Shown in pieces: positions 10,538 to 20,026 of a stretch of 64,000 bases of DNA. The notes under the pieces were generated by a model. That model was not told the DNA's origin. It saw only the letters and a program-made list of their open reading frames with translations, and made no database searches. The DNA is from JAWMQL01 sp033283165 (lineage in GTDB: Bacteria; Pseudomonadota; Gammaproteobacteria; Pseudomonadales; Halieaceae), in NCBI GenBank assembly GCA_033283165.1, contig JAWMQL010000004.1, positions 186,001-250,000 of the forward strand. The letters run 5' to 3'. The translations under genes were made by a program, and so were the position numbers. Within the stretch, counting starts at the first letter, position 1. Every line of letters begins with the position of its first letter.

Positions 10538-11862
10538 TCGGTCTGTTCCTGTGCCATGATGCGTTGCCGCCAGGCGGCGGCCCGGCCCAGCACGGCGCTT
10601 TCGTTCATCGTCAGCAACTCGCGTTCGGCCATAAGCAGGCGGCCATCCACCCAGCTGTGACTGACCTGGCTGCCGTTGCAGGCATAGGCCAGTTGCGACA
10701 GTGGATTATACAGAGGTTGGGTCTCGGGCCGGCTCAGGTCCACGGCAATCAGGTCGGCCCGCTTGCCGGTTTCCAGGCTGCCGACCAGGTGATCGATGCC
10801 CAGTGCCCGGGCGCCGTTCAGGGTGGCCATGGCCAGTGCGGCGTCTGCTGCCAGGACCGTGGCGTCCTCGCTGACCAGCTTGGCCAGCAGGGCGGCGCTG
10901 CCCATTTCCGTGAACAGGTTCAGGTTGTTGTTGCTGGCCGCGCTGTCGGTGCCCAGCGCCACGTTGACCCCGGCGCTCTGCAGTTTCGCCACCGGGCAGG
11001 CGCCCGATGCCAACTTCATGTTGGAATGCGGGCAGTGCACCACGTGGGCCCCGGTCTCTGCCAGCAGGGCGATGTCCTGCTCGCCGACATCCGTCATGTG
11101 AACGCACTGGCTGCGCGGGCCCAGCAGGCCGAGCCGGTGCAGGGTATCGATGGGGCGCTCGCCGCGCTCCTCAACCGCCATCAGCACCTCGCCCCGGGTC
11201 TCGTGCAGGTGGATCTGGACAGGCAGGTCGAGCTCGGCTGCCAGGGTGCTGATACGGGCCAGCGCCGGCTCCGGTACCGTGTAGATGGCGTGTGGCCCGA
11301 ACACGACGGTGATCCGCGGTTGGTGTTTCAGGTCGTCCCGCAGGGCCAGTCCCTTGCTGATGCATTGGTCCGCGTCCCGGGCCCAGGCGGTGGCAAAGTC
11401 GATGACGGGAATCGACATCTGGCAGCGCAGGCCGCTTTGCTGGACCACCTCGGCGCAGGCCTCGGGGAAAAAGTACATGTCGCTGAAGGTGGTGATGCCG
11501 GAGCGAATCATTTCCAGCGCGGCCAGCTCCACTCCGTCCCGGACGAACTGGCGGCTGACATGGGCGCCCTCGACCGGCCAGATATGCTGCTCCAGCCAGG
11601 GCATCAGCGGCAGGTCGTCGGCATAGCCCCGCAGCAGGCTCATGGCGGCGTGGCCGTGGGCGTTGATCATGCCGGGCATCAGGGCGTGGCCGGGCAGCTC
11701 GATCACCTCCCGCGGTGCCAGATCCTCGCAACGGGAGCGCGGCAGTATGGCGCTGATCGCGCCGTCGGTAATGGCCAGGCTGTGGTTCTCCAGTACGGCA
11801 CCCGGTGGCGCCATCGGGATAATCCAGCCCGGGTGGATAAGGGTGTCCACTGTGTCTGTCAT
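10534..11862 (-). CDS. mtaD: 5-methylthioadenosine/S-adenosylhomocysteine deaminase family hydrolase
   Basis: 442-residue amidohydrolase. The metal-binding motif INAHGHAAMSLLRG is near 67-80; further metal ligands are HLHETRGE and VHCPHSNMKLASG, and GTDSAASNNNLN carries the catalytic Asp. Members encoded before ubiG in pseudomonads are annotated TRZ/ATZ hydrolases, several of which deaminate MTA or SAH. It is probably the first gene of a leftward operon with ubiG, mupP and the SDR. The exact purine substrate is inferred from family and context. Confidence 0.85.
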   Translation of the reverse strand: MTDTVDTLIHPGWIIPMAPPGAVLENHSLAITDGAISAILPRSRCEDLAPREVIELPGHALMPGMINAHGHAAMSLLRGYADDLPLMPWLEQHIWPVEGAHVSRQFVRDGVELAALEMIRSGITTFSDMYFFPEACAEVVQQSGLRCQMSIPVIDFATAWARDADQCISKGLALRDDLKHQPRITVVFGPHAIYTVPEPALARISTLAAELDLPVQIHLHETRGEVLMAVEERGERPIDTLHRLGLLGPRSQCVHMTDVGEQDIALLAETGAHVVHCPHSNMKLASGACPVAKLQSAGVNVALGTDSAASNNNLNLFTEMGSAALLAKLVSEDATVLAADAALAMATLNGARALGIDHLVGSLETGKRADLIAVDLSRPETQPLYNPLSQLAYACNGSQVSHSWVDGRLLMAERELLTMNESAVLGRAAAWRQRIMAQEQTE

Positions 11863-11919
11863 GGCTGCTGGTAGCGTCCCTGTTGCGGTTCTGTCTGGTC
11901 AAAAAACAACCAGGCTGGC

Positions 11920-11942
11920 GGCGCCCGGTGCGACCGGGCGCC
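11920..11942. repeat. Strong 10-bp hairpin in the mtaD/gyrA divergent region
   Basis: GGCGCCCGGT and ACCGGGCGCC are perfect inverted arms around a three-base loop. On the minus side a T-rich run follows only after about a dozen bases, so it is not a normal terminator. It lies in the 239-bp gap between the divergent mtaD and gyrA starts. On the gyrA side a TATAAT at 12024-12029 is a candidate -10 element. Confidence 0.6.
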
Positions 11943-12101
11943 AGTATAACCGCAAACGGCGCGAAGGCGCCGCACACGGTCCGCAAAGCGGTAAAAGCGT
12001 GGCGGGACAGGGTCTACTTCCGGTATAATTCGGGGTTTGTGTCGGCCCCCTGTGACGGGGGTGTCGGGCAACTATAAAAAGCCAGGGGACCGAGAGCAGT
12101 A

Positions 12102-14669
12102 ATGGGTGAAATAGCCAAAGAAATCCTTCCCGTCAATATCGAAGATGAGCTGAAACAGTCCTACCTCGATTACGCCATGAGCGTTATTGTCGGGCGTGCC
12201 CTGCCGGACGTTCGCGATGGTCTCAAGCCGGTACACCGGCGGGTGTTGTTCGCCATGAATGAGCTGAACAACGACTGGAACAAGGCCTACAAAAAGTCTG
12301 CCCGCGTGGTCGGTGACGTGATCGGTAAGTACCATCCGCACGGCGACTCGGCGGTGTACGACACCATCGTGCGTATGGCGCAGCCGTTCTCTCTGCGCTA
12401 CATGCTGGTCGACGGCCAGGGCAACTTCGGGTCAATCGACGGCGATTCCGCCGCGGCCATGCGATATACCGAAATTCGCATGCAGAAGATCTCCCATTCC
12501 ATGCTTGCCGATCTGGACAAGGAGACGGTCGATTTCGTCGATAACTACGACGGCACCGAGCAGATTCCCGTGGTCCTGCCCACCCGCATTCCCAACCTGC
12601 TGGTGAATGGCTCCTCGGGTATCGCGGTGGGTATGGCGACCAATATTCCGCCCCATAACCTGACCGAGGTGATCAGTGGTTGTCTCGCCCTGCTTGCCGA
12701 CCCCGGGTTGACCGTGGACGAGTTGATGGAGCATATCCCGGGTCCGGACTTTCCCACCGGCGCCATCATCAACGGCCGTGCCGGCATCATCCAGGCCTAC
12801 CGCAGCGGCCGCGGTCGTATCTATGTGCGCGCCCGCGCCGAAGTGGTGACGGATGAGAAGCGGGGCAGGGACGTCATCATCATCCACGAGATTCCCTACC
12901 AGTTGAACAAGGCCCGCCTGATCGAGCGCATTGCCGAACTGGTCAAGGAAAAGAAGATCGAGGGTATCACCGAGCTGCGCGACGAGTCGGACAAGGACGG
13001 CCTGCGGGTCGTTATCGAGTTGCGCCGCGGCGAGATGGGCGACGTGGTCCTGAACAACCTCTATGCCCAGACCCAGCTGCAGTCCGTGTTCGGCATCAAC
13101 ATGGTCGCGCTGGTGGATGGCCAGCCGCGGATTCTCAACCTGAAGGAGATCATCGAGGCCTTTATCCGGCACCGCCGCGAGGTGGTAACCCGGCGCACGG
13201 TGTACCTGCTGCGCAAGGCTCGCGAGCGCGGCCATATCCTGGAAGGTCTGGCGGTCGCCCTGTCCAATATCGATCCGGTGATCGAGCTGATCAAGGCCTC
13301 GCCCAGTGCCGGCGAGGCGCGCGAGAAACTGCTGGCCCAGACCTGGGCGCCCGGCGAGGTGCTGGGCATGCTGGAGCGGGCCGGCGCCGACGCCTGCCGC
13401 CCGGAAGAACTGGAGCCGCAATTCGGCATGGTGGATGGCGAGTACCGCCTGTCCCCGGCCCAGGCCCAGGCCATCCTGGAGTTGCGCCTGCACCGCCTGA
13501 CCGGGCTGGAGCAGGAAAAGCTGCTGAACGAGTACCAGGAAAAGCTGAACGAAATCGCCGACTACCTGGAGATTCTGTCCGACCCCGAGCGGCTCAAGCA
13601 CGTGATCCGCGAGGAACTGGAGGAAATCGTCAGCGAGTACGGTGACGAGCGCAGGACCGAGATCACCGCGTCCCAGCACGACCTCACGGTGGAGGATTTG
13701 ATCACCGAGGAAGACCGGGTGGTGACCATTTCTCACGGCGGTTACGCCAAGACCCAGCCGCTGACGGACTACCAGGCCCAGCGCCGGGGCGGGATGGGCA
13801 AGTCGGCCACCGCGGTAAAGGACGAGGACTTCGTCGAACACCTGCTGATCGCCAGCACCCATGCCACCATTCTGTGTTTTTCCAATGTCGGTAAGGTCTA
13901 CTGGCTCAAGGTCTACCAGATCCCCCTGGCCGGGCGAAATTCCCGTGGCCGACCCATGGTCAACCTGCTGCCGCTGGAGGAGGGCGAGCGGGTAACCTCC
14001 ATACTGCCGGTGGAGGAGTATACCGAGGGCCACTACATTTTCATGGCAACCGCCAACGGCACGGTGAAGAAGACCGCGCTGACCGATTTTTCCCGCCAGC
14101 GCAGCGTCGGCCTGCGGGCGCTGGAACTGGAAGAGGGCGATGTACTGGTGGGTACGGCCATCACCAGCGGCGAGCAGGACGTGATGCTGCTCTCCAGTGA
14201 GGGCAAGGCGGTACGGTTCCGGGAATCCGATGTGCGCGCCATGGGCCGCACGGCGCGCGGTGTGCGCGGCATCAACCTGGGCAGCGGACACGCGATGATC
14301 TCCCTGATCATTCCCGCCGAGGGTGGTCGTGTGTTGACGGTGAGCGAGAACGGTTATGGCAAGCGTACCGAGCTGGCCGATTTCCCCACCAAGGGGCGCG
14401 GTACGAAGGGCGTAATCGCGATGCAGACCAGTGATCGCAATGGCCGCCTGGTGGGTGCCGTGCAGGTGTTCGATGGTGATGAGCTGATGCTGATCTCCAA
14501 CCAGGGCACGCTGGTGCGTACCCGGGCTGACGAGGTTTCGATACTGGGTCGCAACACCCAGGGTGTGCGCGTCATCCGCTGCAAGGAGGGCGAGCACCTG
14601 GTGGGCGTCGAGCGTATCCAGGAACCGGAAGACGAGGAAGGACTCGTCGAAGACGGCAGCGATAGTTGA
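12102..14669 (+). CDS. gyrA: DNA gyrase subunit A
   Basis: 855 residues. The breakage-reunion domain has the catalytic Tyr in AAMRYTE, and the quinolone-resistance region reads HPHGDSAVYDTIV with the wild-type Ser and Asp, so no classical resistance change is seen. The C-terminal half has six beta-pinwheel blades (including the GYAKTQPL and NGTVKKTALTDF types) and a GyrA-box-like QRRGGMGK. The C-terminal tail is acidic. GyrA with GyrB (not in the window) introduces negative supercoils. It is followed after 58 bases by serC, as in Pseudomonas. Confidence 0.98.
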   Translation: MGEIAKEILPVNIEDELKQSYLDYAMSVIVGRALPDVRDGLKPVHRRVLFAMNELNNDWNKAYKKSARVVGDVIGKYHPHGDSAVYDTIVRMAQPFSLRYMLVDGQGNFGSIDGDSAAAMRYTEIRMQKISHSMLADLDKETVDFVDNYDGTEQIPVVLPTRIPNLLVNGSSGIAVGMATNIPPHNLTEVISGCLALLADPGLTVDELMEHIPGPDFPTGAIINGRAGIIQAYRSGRGRIYVRARAEVVTDEKRGRDVIIIHEIPYQLNKARLIERIAELVKEKKIEGITELRDESDKDGLRVVIELRRGEMGDVVLNNLYAQTQLQSVFGINMVALVDGQPRILNLKEIIEAFIRHRREVVTRRTVYLLRKARERGHILEGLAVALSNIDPVIELIKASPSAGEAREKLLAQTWAPGEVLGMLERAGADACRPEELEPQFGMVDGEYRLSPAQAQAILELRLHRLTGLEQEKLLNEYQEKLNEIADYLEILSDPERLKHVIREELEEIVSEYGDERRTEITASQHDLTVEDLITEEDRVVTISHGGYAKTQPLTDYQAQRRGGMGKSATAVKDEDFVEHLLIASTHATILCFSNVGKVYWLKVYQIPLAGRNSRGRPMVNLLPLEEGERVTSILPVEEYTEGHYIFMATANGTVKKTALTDFSRQRSVGLRALELEEGDVLVGTAITSGEQDVMLLSSEGKAVRFRESDVRAMGRTARGVRGINLGSGHAMISLIIPAEGGRVLTVSENGYGKRTELADFPTKGRGTKGVIAMQTSDRNGRLVGAVQVFDGDELMLISNQGTLVRTRADEVSILGRNTQGVRVIRCKEGEHLVGVERIQEPEDEEGLVEDGSDS

Positions 14670-14690
14670 GCCGCCACAATCCGGATTATT

Positions 14691-14716
14691 AATTAAGTAA
14701 ACTGTCCCCGAATTTT
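14691..14716 (+). repeat. Dispersed short repeat, copy 1 (gyrA-serC gap)
   Basis: Begins AATTAAGTAAACTGTCCCCG and continues AATTTT. The same core recurs three times after rpsA (21765-21789 inverted, 21825-21848, 21851-21874). It sits directly before the serC ribosome-binding site, so it is part of the serC leader. Confidence 0.85.
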
Positions 14717-14727
14717 AGGGAGTGTAT

Positions 14728-15807
14728 ATGACACGTAAGTACAATTTCTGTGCCGGCCCGGCAGCGCTGCCGGAGCCGGTTCTGGCCCAGGCTCGCGACG
14801 AGATGCTGGACTGGCAGGGAGCGGGTTTGTCCCTGATGGAGATGAGCCACCGCAGCCCCGAGGTGGTCGGGGTATTCCAGCGCGCCGAACAGACCCTGCG
14901 CGACCTGCTCGCTGTATCCGATGATTACGCGGTGCTGTTCCTGCAGGGTGGCGCCAGCACCCAGTTTTCCGCCATCCCGCTGAACCTGCTGGACGGCAGG
15001 GGCAGCGCCGATTACCTGAATACCGGGCAGTGGTCGAAGAAGGCCATCGCGGAAGGCAAGCGCTACTGCGAGGTCAACGTGGTGGCCAGCGCCGAAGACA
15101 GCAATTTTTCCACCATTCCCGAGCGGGACAGCTGGCGTCTGGGCGCGGATGCCGCCTACCTGCACTACACACCCAACGAGACCATTGGCGGGGTGGAGTT
15201 TTTCTGGACGCCCGAGGTCGACGTGCCGCTGGTCGCGGATATGTCCTCCACCATCCTGTCGCGCCCGATCGAGGTCAGCCGCTTCGGTGTGATCTACGCC
15301 GGCGCACAGAAAAACATCGGGCCGGCGGGACTGACCCTGGTCATCGTCCGGCGCGACCTGCTGGGCCGCGCCGCGGCGCACTGCCCGGCCATGCTCAACT
15401 GGCAGGTTGCCGCTGACAACGACTCCATGTACAACACGCCCCCCACCTTTGCCGTGTACCTGGCGGGACTGGTTTTCGACTGGTTGCAGCAGCAGGGTGG
15501 CCTGGAGGCAATGGCAATGATCAACCGGCGCAAGGCCGAGAAGCTGTACGCCGCCATTGACGGCTCTGACTTCTACGCCAACCCGGTGGAACTGGCCAGC
15601 CGCTCCCTGATGAACGTGCCCTTCACCCTGGCGGACGACAACCTGGACAAGGCGTTCCTGGCCGAGTCTGAAGCGGCGGGCCTGCTGAACCTCAAGGGGC
15701 ACCGCTCCGTGGGCGGGATGCGCGCCAGCCTCTACAATGCGGTCAGCGAGCAGGCAGTTGATGCCCTGATCGCCTTCATGCAGGATTTCGAGCGGCGCAA
15801 GGGCTGA
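14728..15807 (+). CDS. serC: Phosphoserine aminotransferase
   Basis: 359 residues. The start MTRKYNFCAGPAALPEPVL is diagnostic of SerC, and FGVIYAGAQKNIGPAG contains the PLP lysine near residue 197. It converts 3-phosphohydroxypyruvate to phosphoserine and also acts in pyridoxal phosphate synthesis. ATG 14728 is preceded by AGGGAG; an upstream GTG at 14722 is less likely. The leader is formed by a dispersed repeat, so a promoter or RNA structure there may affect expression. pheA follows after 10 bases. Confidence 0.97.
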   Translation: MTRKYNFCAGPAALPEPVLAQARDEMLDWQGAGLSLMEMSHRSPEVVGVFQRAEQTLRDLLAVSDDYAVLFLQGGASTQFSAIPLNLLDGRGSADYLNTGQWSKKAIAEGKRYCEVNVVASAEDSNFSTIPERDSWRLGADAAYLHYTPNETIGGVEFFWTPEVDVPLVADMSSTILSRPIEVSRFGVIYAGAQKNIGPAGLTLVIVRRDLLGRAAAHCPAMLNWQVAADNDSMYNTPPTFAVYLAGLVFDWLQQQGGLEAMAMINRRKAEKLYAAIDGSDFYANPVELASRSLMNVPFTLADDNLDKAFLAESEAAGLLNLKGHRSVGGMRASLYNAVSEQAVDALIAFMQDFERRKG

Positions 15808-15817
15808 GGCGGAGCCG

Positions 15818-16933
15818 ATGACGGACGACGAACTGCACAAGGTTCGGGCGGAAATCGATGCCCTGGACCTGCAGATCCAGGAGCTGATCTCCCGGCGGGG
15901 GGAGTGTGCCCAGCAGGTCGCGGCAATCAAGCTGGCGGAGATCCAGGCTGCCAGGGAGCGAGGCGAGCCGGAGCACGAGGTGGTTTACTATCGCCCCGAG
16001 CGTGAGGCCCAGGTGCTGCAGCGCATCATCGACCGCAACCGCGGTCCCCTGGACGGGGAGACCGTTGCCCACATCTTCCGGGAAGTGATGTCCGCCTGCC
16101 TGGCGCTGGAAAAGCCCCTGCAGGTGGCCTACCTCGGTCCCGAAGGGACCTTTACCCAGGCCGCGGCTATCAAGCACTTCGGCCACGCGGCGCTGAGTGT
16201 CCCCCAGGCCAGTATCGATGCCGTGTTCACCCAGGTGGAGACCGGCGAGTGCAACTACGGCGTGGTGCCGGTGGAGAATTCCACCGAGGGCATGGTCAGC
16301 CACACCCTGGACAGTTTCCTGGACTCGCCCCTGAAAATTTCCGGCGAGGTGGAACTGCCCATCGTGCACCACCTGCTGGTGGCGGAGCATACCTCGGAGG
16401 ACAGTATCGTCCGCATCTGCGCTCACCAGCAGGCCCTGGCCCAGTGCCGGAACTGGCTCGACCAGCATTTCCCGAAAGTCGAACGGGAGGCTGTAAGCAG
16501 CAACGGTGAGGCCGCGCGCATTGCCCGGGACACGCCCGGGGTGGCCGCGGTCGCTGGCGATATGGCGGCTGAACAGTACCAACTGGAAAAACTGGCCGAG
16601 CATATCGAGGATTACACAGACAACACCACCCGTTTCCTGGTGATCGGGCGGGAAGAGGTTCCCCCTTCCGGGCGCGACAAGACCTCCATTGTGGTGTCCA
16701 GTCGCAACAAGCCGGGCGCCCTGTACAGCTTGCTGGACCCTTTCCGGCGCGCTGGTATCAGCCTGACCCGCATTGACACCCGGCCCTCGCGCACCGAGAA
16801 GTGGGCCTACGTGTTCTTTATCGAGTTCGAGGGGCACCTGCAGGACGCCAATTGCGCCGCGGTCATCGCCGAACTGGAGGAGCAGTCGATCCTGTTGAAG
16901 CCGCTGGGCTCCTATCCCCGGGCGGTGCTGTAG
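15818..16933 (+). CDS. pheA: Chorismate mutase / prephenate dehydratase (P-protein)
   Basis: 371 residues with three domains. The chorismate mutase helices are at about 5-95 (IDALDLQIQELISRRGECAQQV). Prephenate dehydratase covers about 100-280, starting VAYLGPEGTFTQAAA and containing NTTRFLVIG. A C-terminal ACT domain (PGALYSLLDPF, SRTEKWAYVFF) is expected to give phenylalanine feedback inhibition. It sits in an aromatic amino acid operon with tyrA and aroA. No histidinol-phosphate-type aminotransferase gene follows it, unlike in Pseudomonas. Confidence 0.97.
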   Translation: MTDDELHKVRAEIDALDLQIQELISRRGECAQQVAAIKLAEIQAARERGEPEHEVVYYRPEREAQVLQRIIDRNRGPLDGETVAHIFREVMSACLALEKPLQVAYLGPEGTFTQAAAIKHFGHAALSVPQASIDAVFTQVETGECNYGVVPVENSTEGMVSHTLDSFLDSPLKISGEVELPIVHHLLVAEHTSEDSIVRICAHQQALAQCRNWLDQHFPKVEREAVSSNGEAARIARDTPGVAAVAGDMAAEQYQLEKLAEHIEDYTDNTTRFLVIGREEVPPSGRDKTSIVVSSRNKPGALYSLLDPFRRAGISLTRIDTRPSRTEKWAYVFFIEFEGHLQDANCAAVIAELEEQSILLKPLGSYPRAVL

Positions 16934-17839
16934 ATGCGCAGCGAGACCGTCGTCATCATGGGGCTGGGGCTGATCGGCGGGTCCCTGGCCCGGGCATTGC
17001 GCGGTAACGGCTTCAGTGCGAAGTTTGTCGGCTACGGGCACCGGCTGCCCTCCCTGGAGCGTGGCGTTGCACTGGGGGTGATCGATGACTACACCCTGGA
17101 TCTCGACGAGGCCCTGGCCCGCGCCGATATCCTGGTGCTCGCTGCGCCCACCCTGGTGACTGCCGAACTGTTACGCGACATTCTGCCGCGCCTGCGCGGA
17201 GACGACTCCGACCCGGTCATTACCGATGTGGCCAGCGTCAAGGGCAACCTGCTGGACGCTGCCCGCGAGGTTTGCGGCGGGGCCATGCCGCCACGGCTGG
17301 TGTTGGGCCACCCCATCGCCGGCTCCGAGCAGAGCGGTGTTGCGGCCTCGCGAGCCGACCTGTTCGTGGATCATCGGGTAATCCTGACCCCTGTCGCCGG
17401 TAACGACCCCGAGGCGGTGGCGCTGGTGCGGGCCATGTGGGAAAGTACCGGTGCCGAGGTGCTGGATATGCAGGTGGACGAGCACGATGCGGTCCTCGCG
17501 GCAACCAGTCACCTGCCCCATATGCTGGCCTATGCCCTGGTCGATGCCCTGGCCGACAGCGAATCCAGTGAGGATATTTTTCGTTTTGCCGCCGGGGGCT
17601 TCCGCGATTTTACCCGGATCGCCTCCAGCGACCCGGTGATGTGGCGCGATATCGCCATCGCCAACCGGGACGCTTTGCTGGAAGCCATTGACAGCTTTGG
17701 CGAGCACCTGGCGCAGTTGCGCCGCGCGGTGGCAGGGCAGGCCGGCGAGGAAATGCTTGAGACCTTCAGTCGGGCCAAGCAGGCCCGCGACCGGTTCGCC
17801 CAAGAACTGGCGGCGCGCGGCGGCAGTACTCCATCGTGA
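16934..17839 (+). CDS. tyrA: Prephenate dehydrogenase
   Basis: 301 residues. The NAD(P)-binding motif VIMGLGLIGGSLARAL is at the N-terminus. GHPIAGSEQSGV and HDAVLAATSHLPHMLAYAL are conserved in the TyrA dehydrogenase family. The start follows the pheA stop directly. It is a stand-alone TyrA, not fused to aroA as in some pseudomonads. It makes 4-hydroxyphenylpyruvate (or tyrosine from arogenate; the substrate cannot be decided here). Confidence 0.95.
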   Translation: MRSETVVIMGLGLIGGSLARALRGNGFSAKFVGYGHRLPSLERGVALGVIDDYTLDLDEALARADILVLAAPTLVTAELLRDILPRLRGDDSDPVITDVASVKGNLLDAAREVCGGAMPPRLVLGHPIAGSEQSGVAASRADLFVDHRVILTPVAGNDPEAVALVRAMWESTGAEVLDMQVDEHDAVLAATSHLPHMLAYALVDALADSESSEDIFRFAAGGFRDFTRIASSDPVMWRDIAIANRDALLEAIDSFGEHLAQLRRAVAGQAGEEMLETFSRAKQARDRFAQELAARGGSTPS

Positions 17840-17867
17840 AAGTGTACCCGGCCTGAGAGAAGACGAC

Positions 17868-19172
17868 ATGGAATTCAAGCTGAATCCGGGTGGTGCCCTG
17901 ACGGGAGAGGCCCGGGTACCGGGCGACAAGTCGATATCCCACCGTTCCATCATGCTGGGGGCCCTGGCCGAGGGCACCACCGAGGTCAGTGGCTTTCTCC
18001 AGGGCGAGGACGCGCTGGCGACGGTGGCGGCCTTCCGCGCCATGGGGGTGCGTATCGACGGCCCGGACGACGGCGAGGTGGCCATCCACGGGGTCGGCCT
18101 GCATGGCCTGCAGGCGCCGGAGGGGGCGCTTTACGTGGGCAACTCGGGTACCACCATCAGGCTGCTGTCCGGACTGCTTGCGGGACAGGCCTTCGATGTC
18201 GAGCTTACCGGCGACGCTTCGCTCTGCAAGCGGCCCATGGGCCGGGTCATCGAACCCCTGACCCGGATGGGCGCCAGGGTCGAAGGGGCAGGGGATGGGC
18301 GGCCGCCCCTGCGCATCAGAGGTGGCCAGACGCTGAAGGGTATTCACTACGACCTGCCCATGGCCAGCGCCCAGGTGAAATCCTGCGTGCTGCTGGCGGG
18401 ACTGTACGCGGTTGGTCGTACCTCGGTAACCGAGCCGGCGCCGACCCGGGATCATACCGAGCGCATGCTGCGCGGATTCGGCTACGAGGTAGGCAATGAT
18501 AACGGCGTGATTGGCCTGCAGGGAGGTGGCCGCTTGCTGGCCACGGATATCGACGTCCCGGCCGACATTTCCTCCGCCGCATTTTTCCTGGTGGCGGCCA
18601 CTATCGCTCCCGGTTCCGACCTGTTGCTGACTCACGTGGGTATCAACCCTACCCGCACCGGGGTGATCAATATACTCAGCCTGATGGGGGCGGACATCGA
18701 GCTCAAGAACGAGCGCGAGGTGGGTGGCGAGCCCGTGGCCGATATCCGGGTCCGCTACGCGCCGCTCAAGGGCATCGAGATTCCCGAGGACCAGGTGCCG
18801 CTGGCGATCGACGAGTTCCCGGCCCTGTTCATCGCCGCCGCCTGTGCCGAGGGTCGCACCGTGTTGCGCGGGGCAGCGGAGTTGCGGGTCAAGGAGAGCG
18901 ACCGCATCGCGGCCATGGCCGAGGGCCTGAGCACCCTGGGGGTGAAGAACGAGGTGCTGGAGGACGGCATCATTATCGACGGCGGCATCCTGGGCGGGGG
19001 TGTGATCCAGACCTACATGGATCACCGGATCGCCATGTCCTTTGCCATCGCGGCCCTGCGCGCCGAGCGGGAGATCACCATCCTGGATTGCGATCACGTG
19101 GCCACCTCCTTTCCCGACTTCGATGCCCTGGCACGCGGCCTCGGCCTGCAGATCTCAGCCCGGGCCGACTGA
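17868..19172 (+). CDS. aroA: 3-phosphoshikimate 1-carboxyvinyltransferase (EPSP synthase)
   Basis: 434 residues. GDKSISHRSIMLGALAEGTT near 20-40 and GNSGTTIRLLSGLLAG near 90-105 are the EPSP synthase signatures. It joins PEP and shikimate-3-phosphate. The frame is open upstream within tyrA, but ATG 17868 (MEFKLNPGG) aligns with the family start. The stop overlaps the cmk start as TGATG. Confidence 0.97.
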   Translation: MEFKLNPGGALTGEARVPGDKSISHRSIMLGALAEGTTEVSGFLQGEDALATVAAFRAMGVRIDGPDDGEVAIHGVGLHGLQAPEGALYVGNSGTTIRLLSGLLAGQAFDVELTGDASLCKRPMGRVIEPLTRMGARVEGAGDGRPPLRIRGGQTLKGIHYDLPMASAQVKSCVLLAGLYAVGRTSVTEPAPTRDHTERMLRGFGYEVGNDNGVIGLQGGGRLLATDIDVPADISSAAFFLVAATIAPGSDLLLTHVGINPTRTGVINILSLMGADIELKNEREVGGEPVADIRVRYAPLKGIEIPEDQVPLAIDEFPALFIAAACAEGRTVLRGAAELRVKESDRIAAMAEGLSTLGVKNEVLEDGIIIDGGILGGGVIQTYMDHRIAMSFAIAALRAEREITILDCDHVATSFPDFDALARGLGLQISARAD

Positions 19173-19855
19173 TGACGGACGGCGTACCGGTCATCACTGT
19201 CGACGGACCCTCGGGGGCGGGAAAGGGCACTATCAGCCACCTGCTGGCGGACACACTGGGCTGGCACTTTCTGGACAGCGGCGCCCTGTACCGTGTGACC
19301 GGCCAGGCCTGCCTGCTCGAGGGGGTCAGTTGGGACGACCATCCGGCGGTCACCGAGATTGCCCGCCACCTGGATGTCAGTTTCAGCACCGGCGAGCAGG
19401 GGGAGGTCCTGGTGGCATATAAAGGACGCGATGTCAGTCGCGCTATCCGCACCGAGGAGGGCGGTCGCGGGGCGTCCACCGTGGGGGCAATCGCCGGCGT
19501 GCGCGAGGCCCTGCTGGCGCGCCAGCGCGAGTTCCGGCGGTCGCCGGGTCTGGTGGCCGACGGGCGCGATATGGGCACCGTGGTGTTCCCCGACGCGCCG
19601 CTCAAATTCTTCCTCACGGCCAGTGCCGCGGAACGCGCCGAGCGCCGCTACAGGCAGTTGATTGCAAAGGGTGAATCTGTTAGTCTCCCGCGCCTTCTCG
19701 AGGATATCGAGGAACGGGACGCGCGCGACAAAAGCCGCAAAGTCTCGCCTCTGGTACCCGCGGAAGACGCCATTGTCATCGACAGCACTGCCACTCCCAT
19801 CCCCGAGGTGTTCGAGCAGGTAATGCAAAAGGTGCGGGAAAAAGGCTTCAAATAG
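19172..19855 (+). CDS. cmk: Cytidylate kinase
   Basis: 227 residues. ITVDGPSGAGKGTISHLLA is the P-loop, LDSGALYR the NMP-binding segment, and DGRDMGTVVFPDAPLKFFLTA the conserved core. It phosphorylates CMP and dCMP. ATG 19172 overlaps the aroA stop. The order aroA-cmk-rpsA is widely conserved in gammaproteobacteria. Confidence 0.97.
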   Translation: MTDGVPVITVDGPSGAGKGTISHLLADTLGWHFLDSGALYRVTGQACLLEGVSWDDHPAVTEIARHLDVSFSTGEQGEVLVAYKGRDVSRAIRTEEGGRGASTVGAIAGVREALLARQREFRRSPGLVADGRDMGTVVFPDAPLKFFLTASAAERAERRYRQLIAKGESVSLPRLLEDIEERDARDKSRKVSPLVPAEDAIVIDSTATPIPEVFEQVMQKVREKGFK

Positions 19856-20026
19856 CACCTATTTGTCACCATCTCCCGAAAAATGGCAAAAAATGTTCTG
19901 AGAGGCGCTATCCAGTCAACAGGCGTCTTTGAGAACGTCGTTAAATGACCCGGTCCGGCTGGAGGATCGGCCTGGCAGTGAACCCGCCCGGCGGGGAAAC
20001 GCCACAACCATGATAGGTATTGTGTA

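Noticed and set aside
12432..14597. 721-codon open frame on the minus strand
   Set aside because: Exact antisense of gyrA in a GC-rich region. The translated sequence is His/Gln/Gly/Leu-rich without family motifs.
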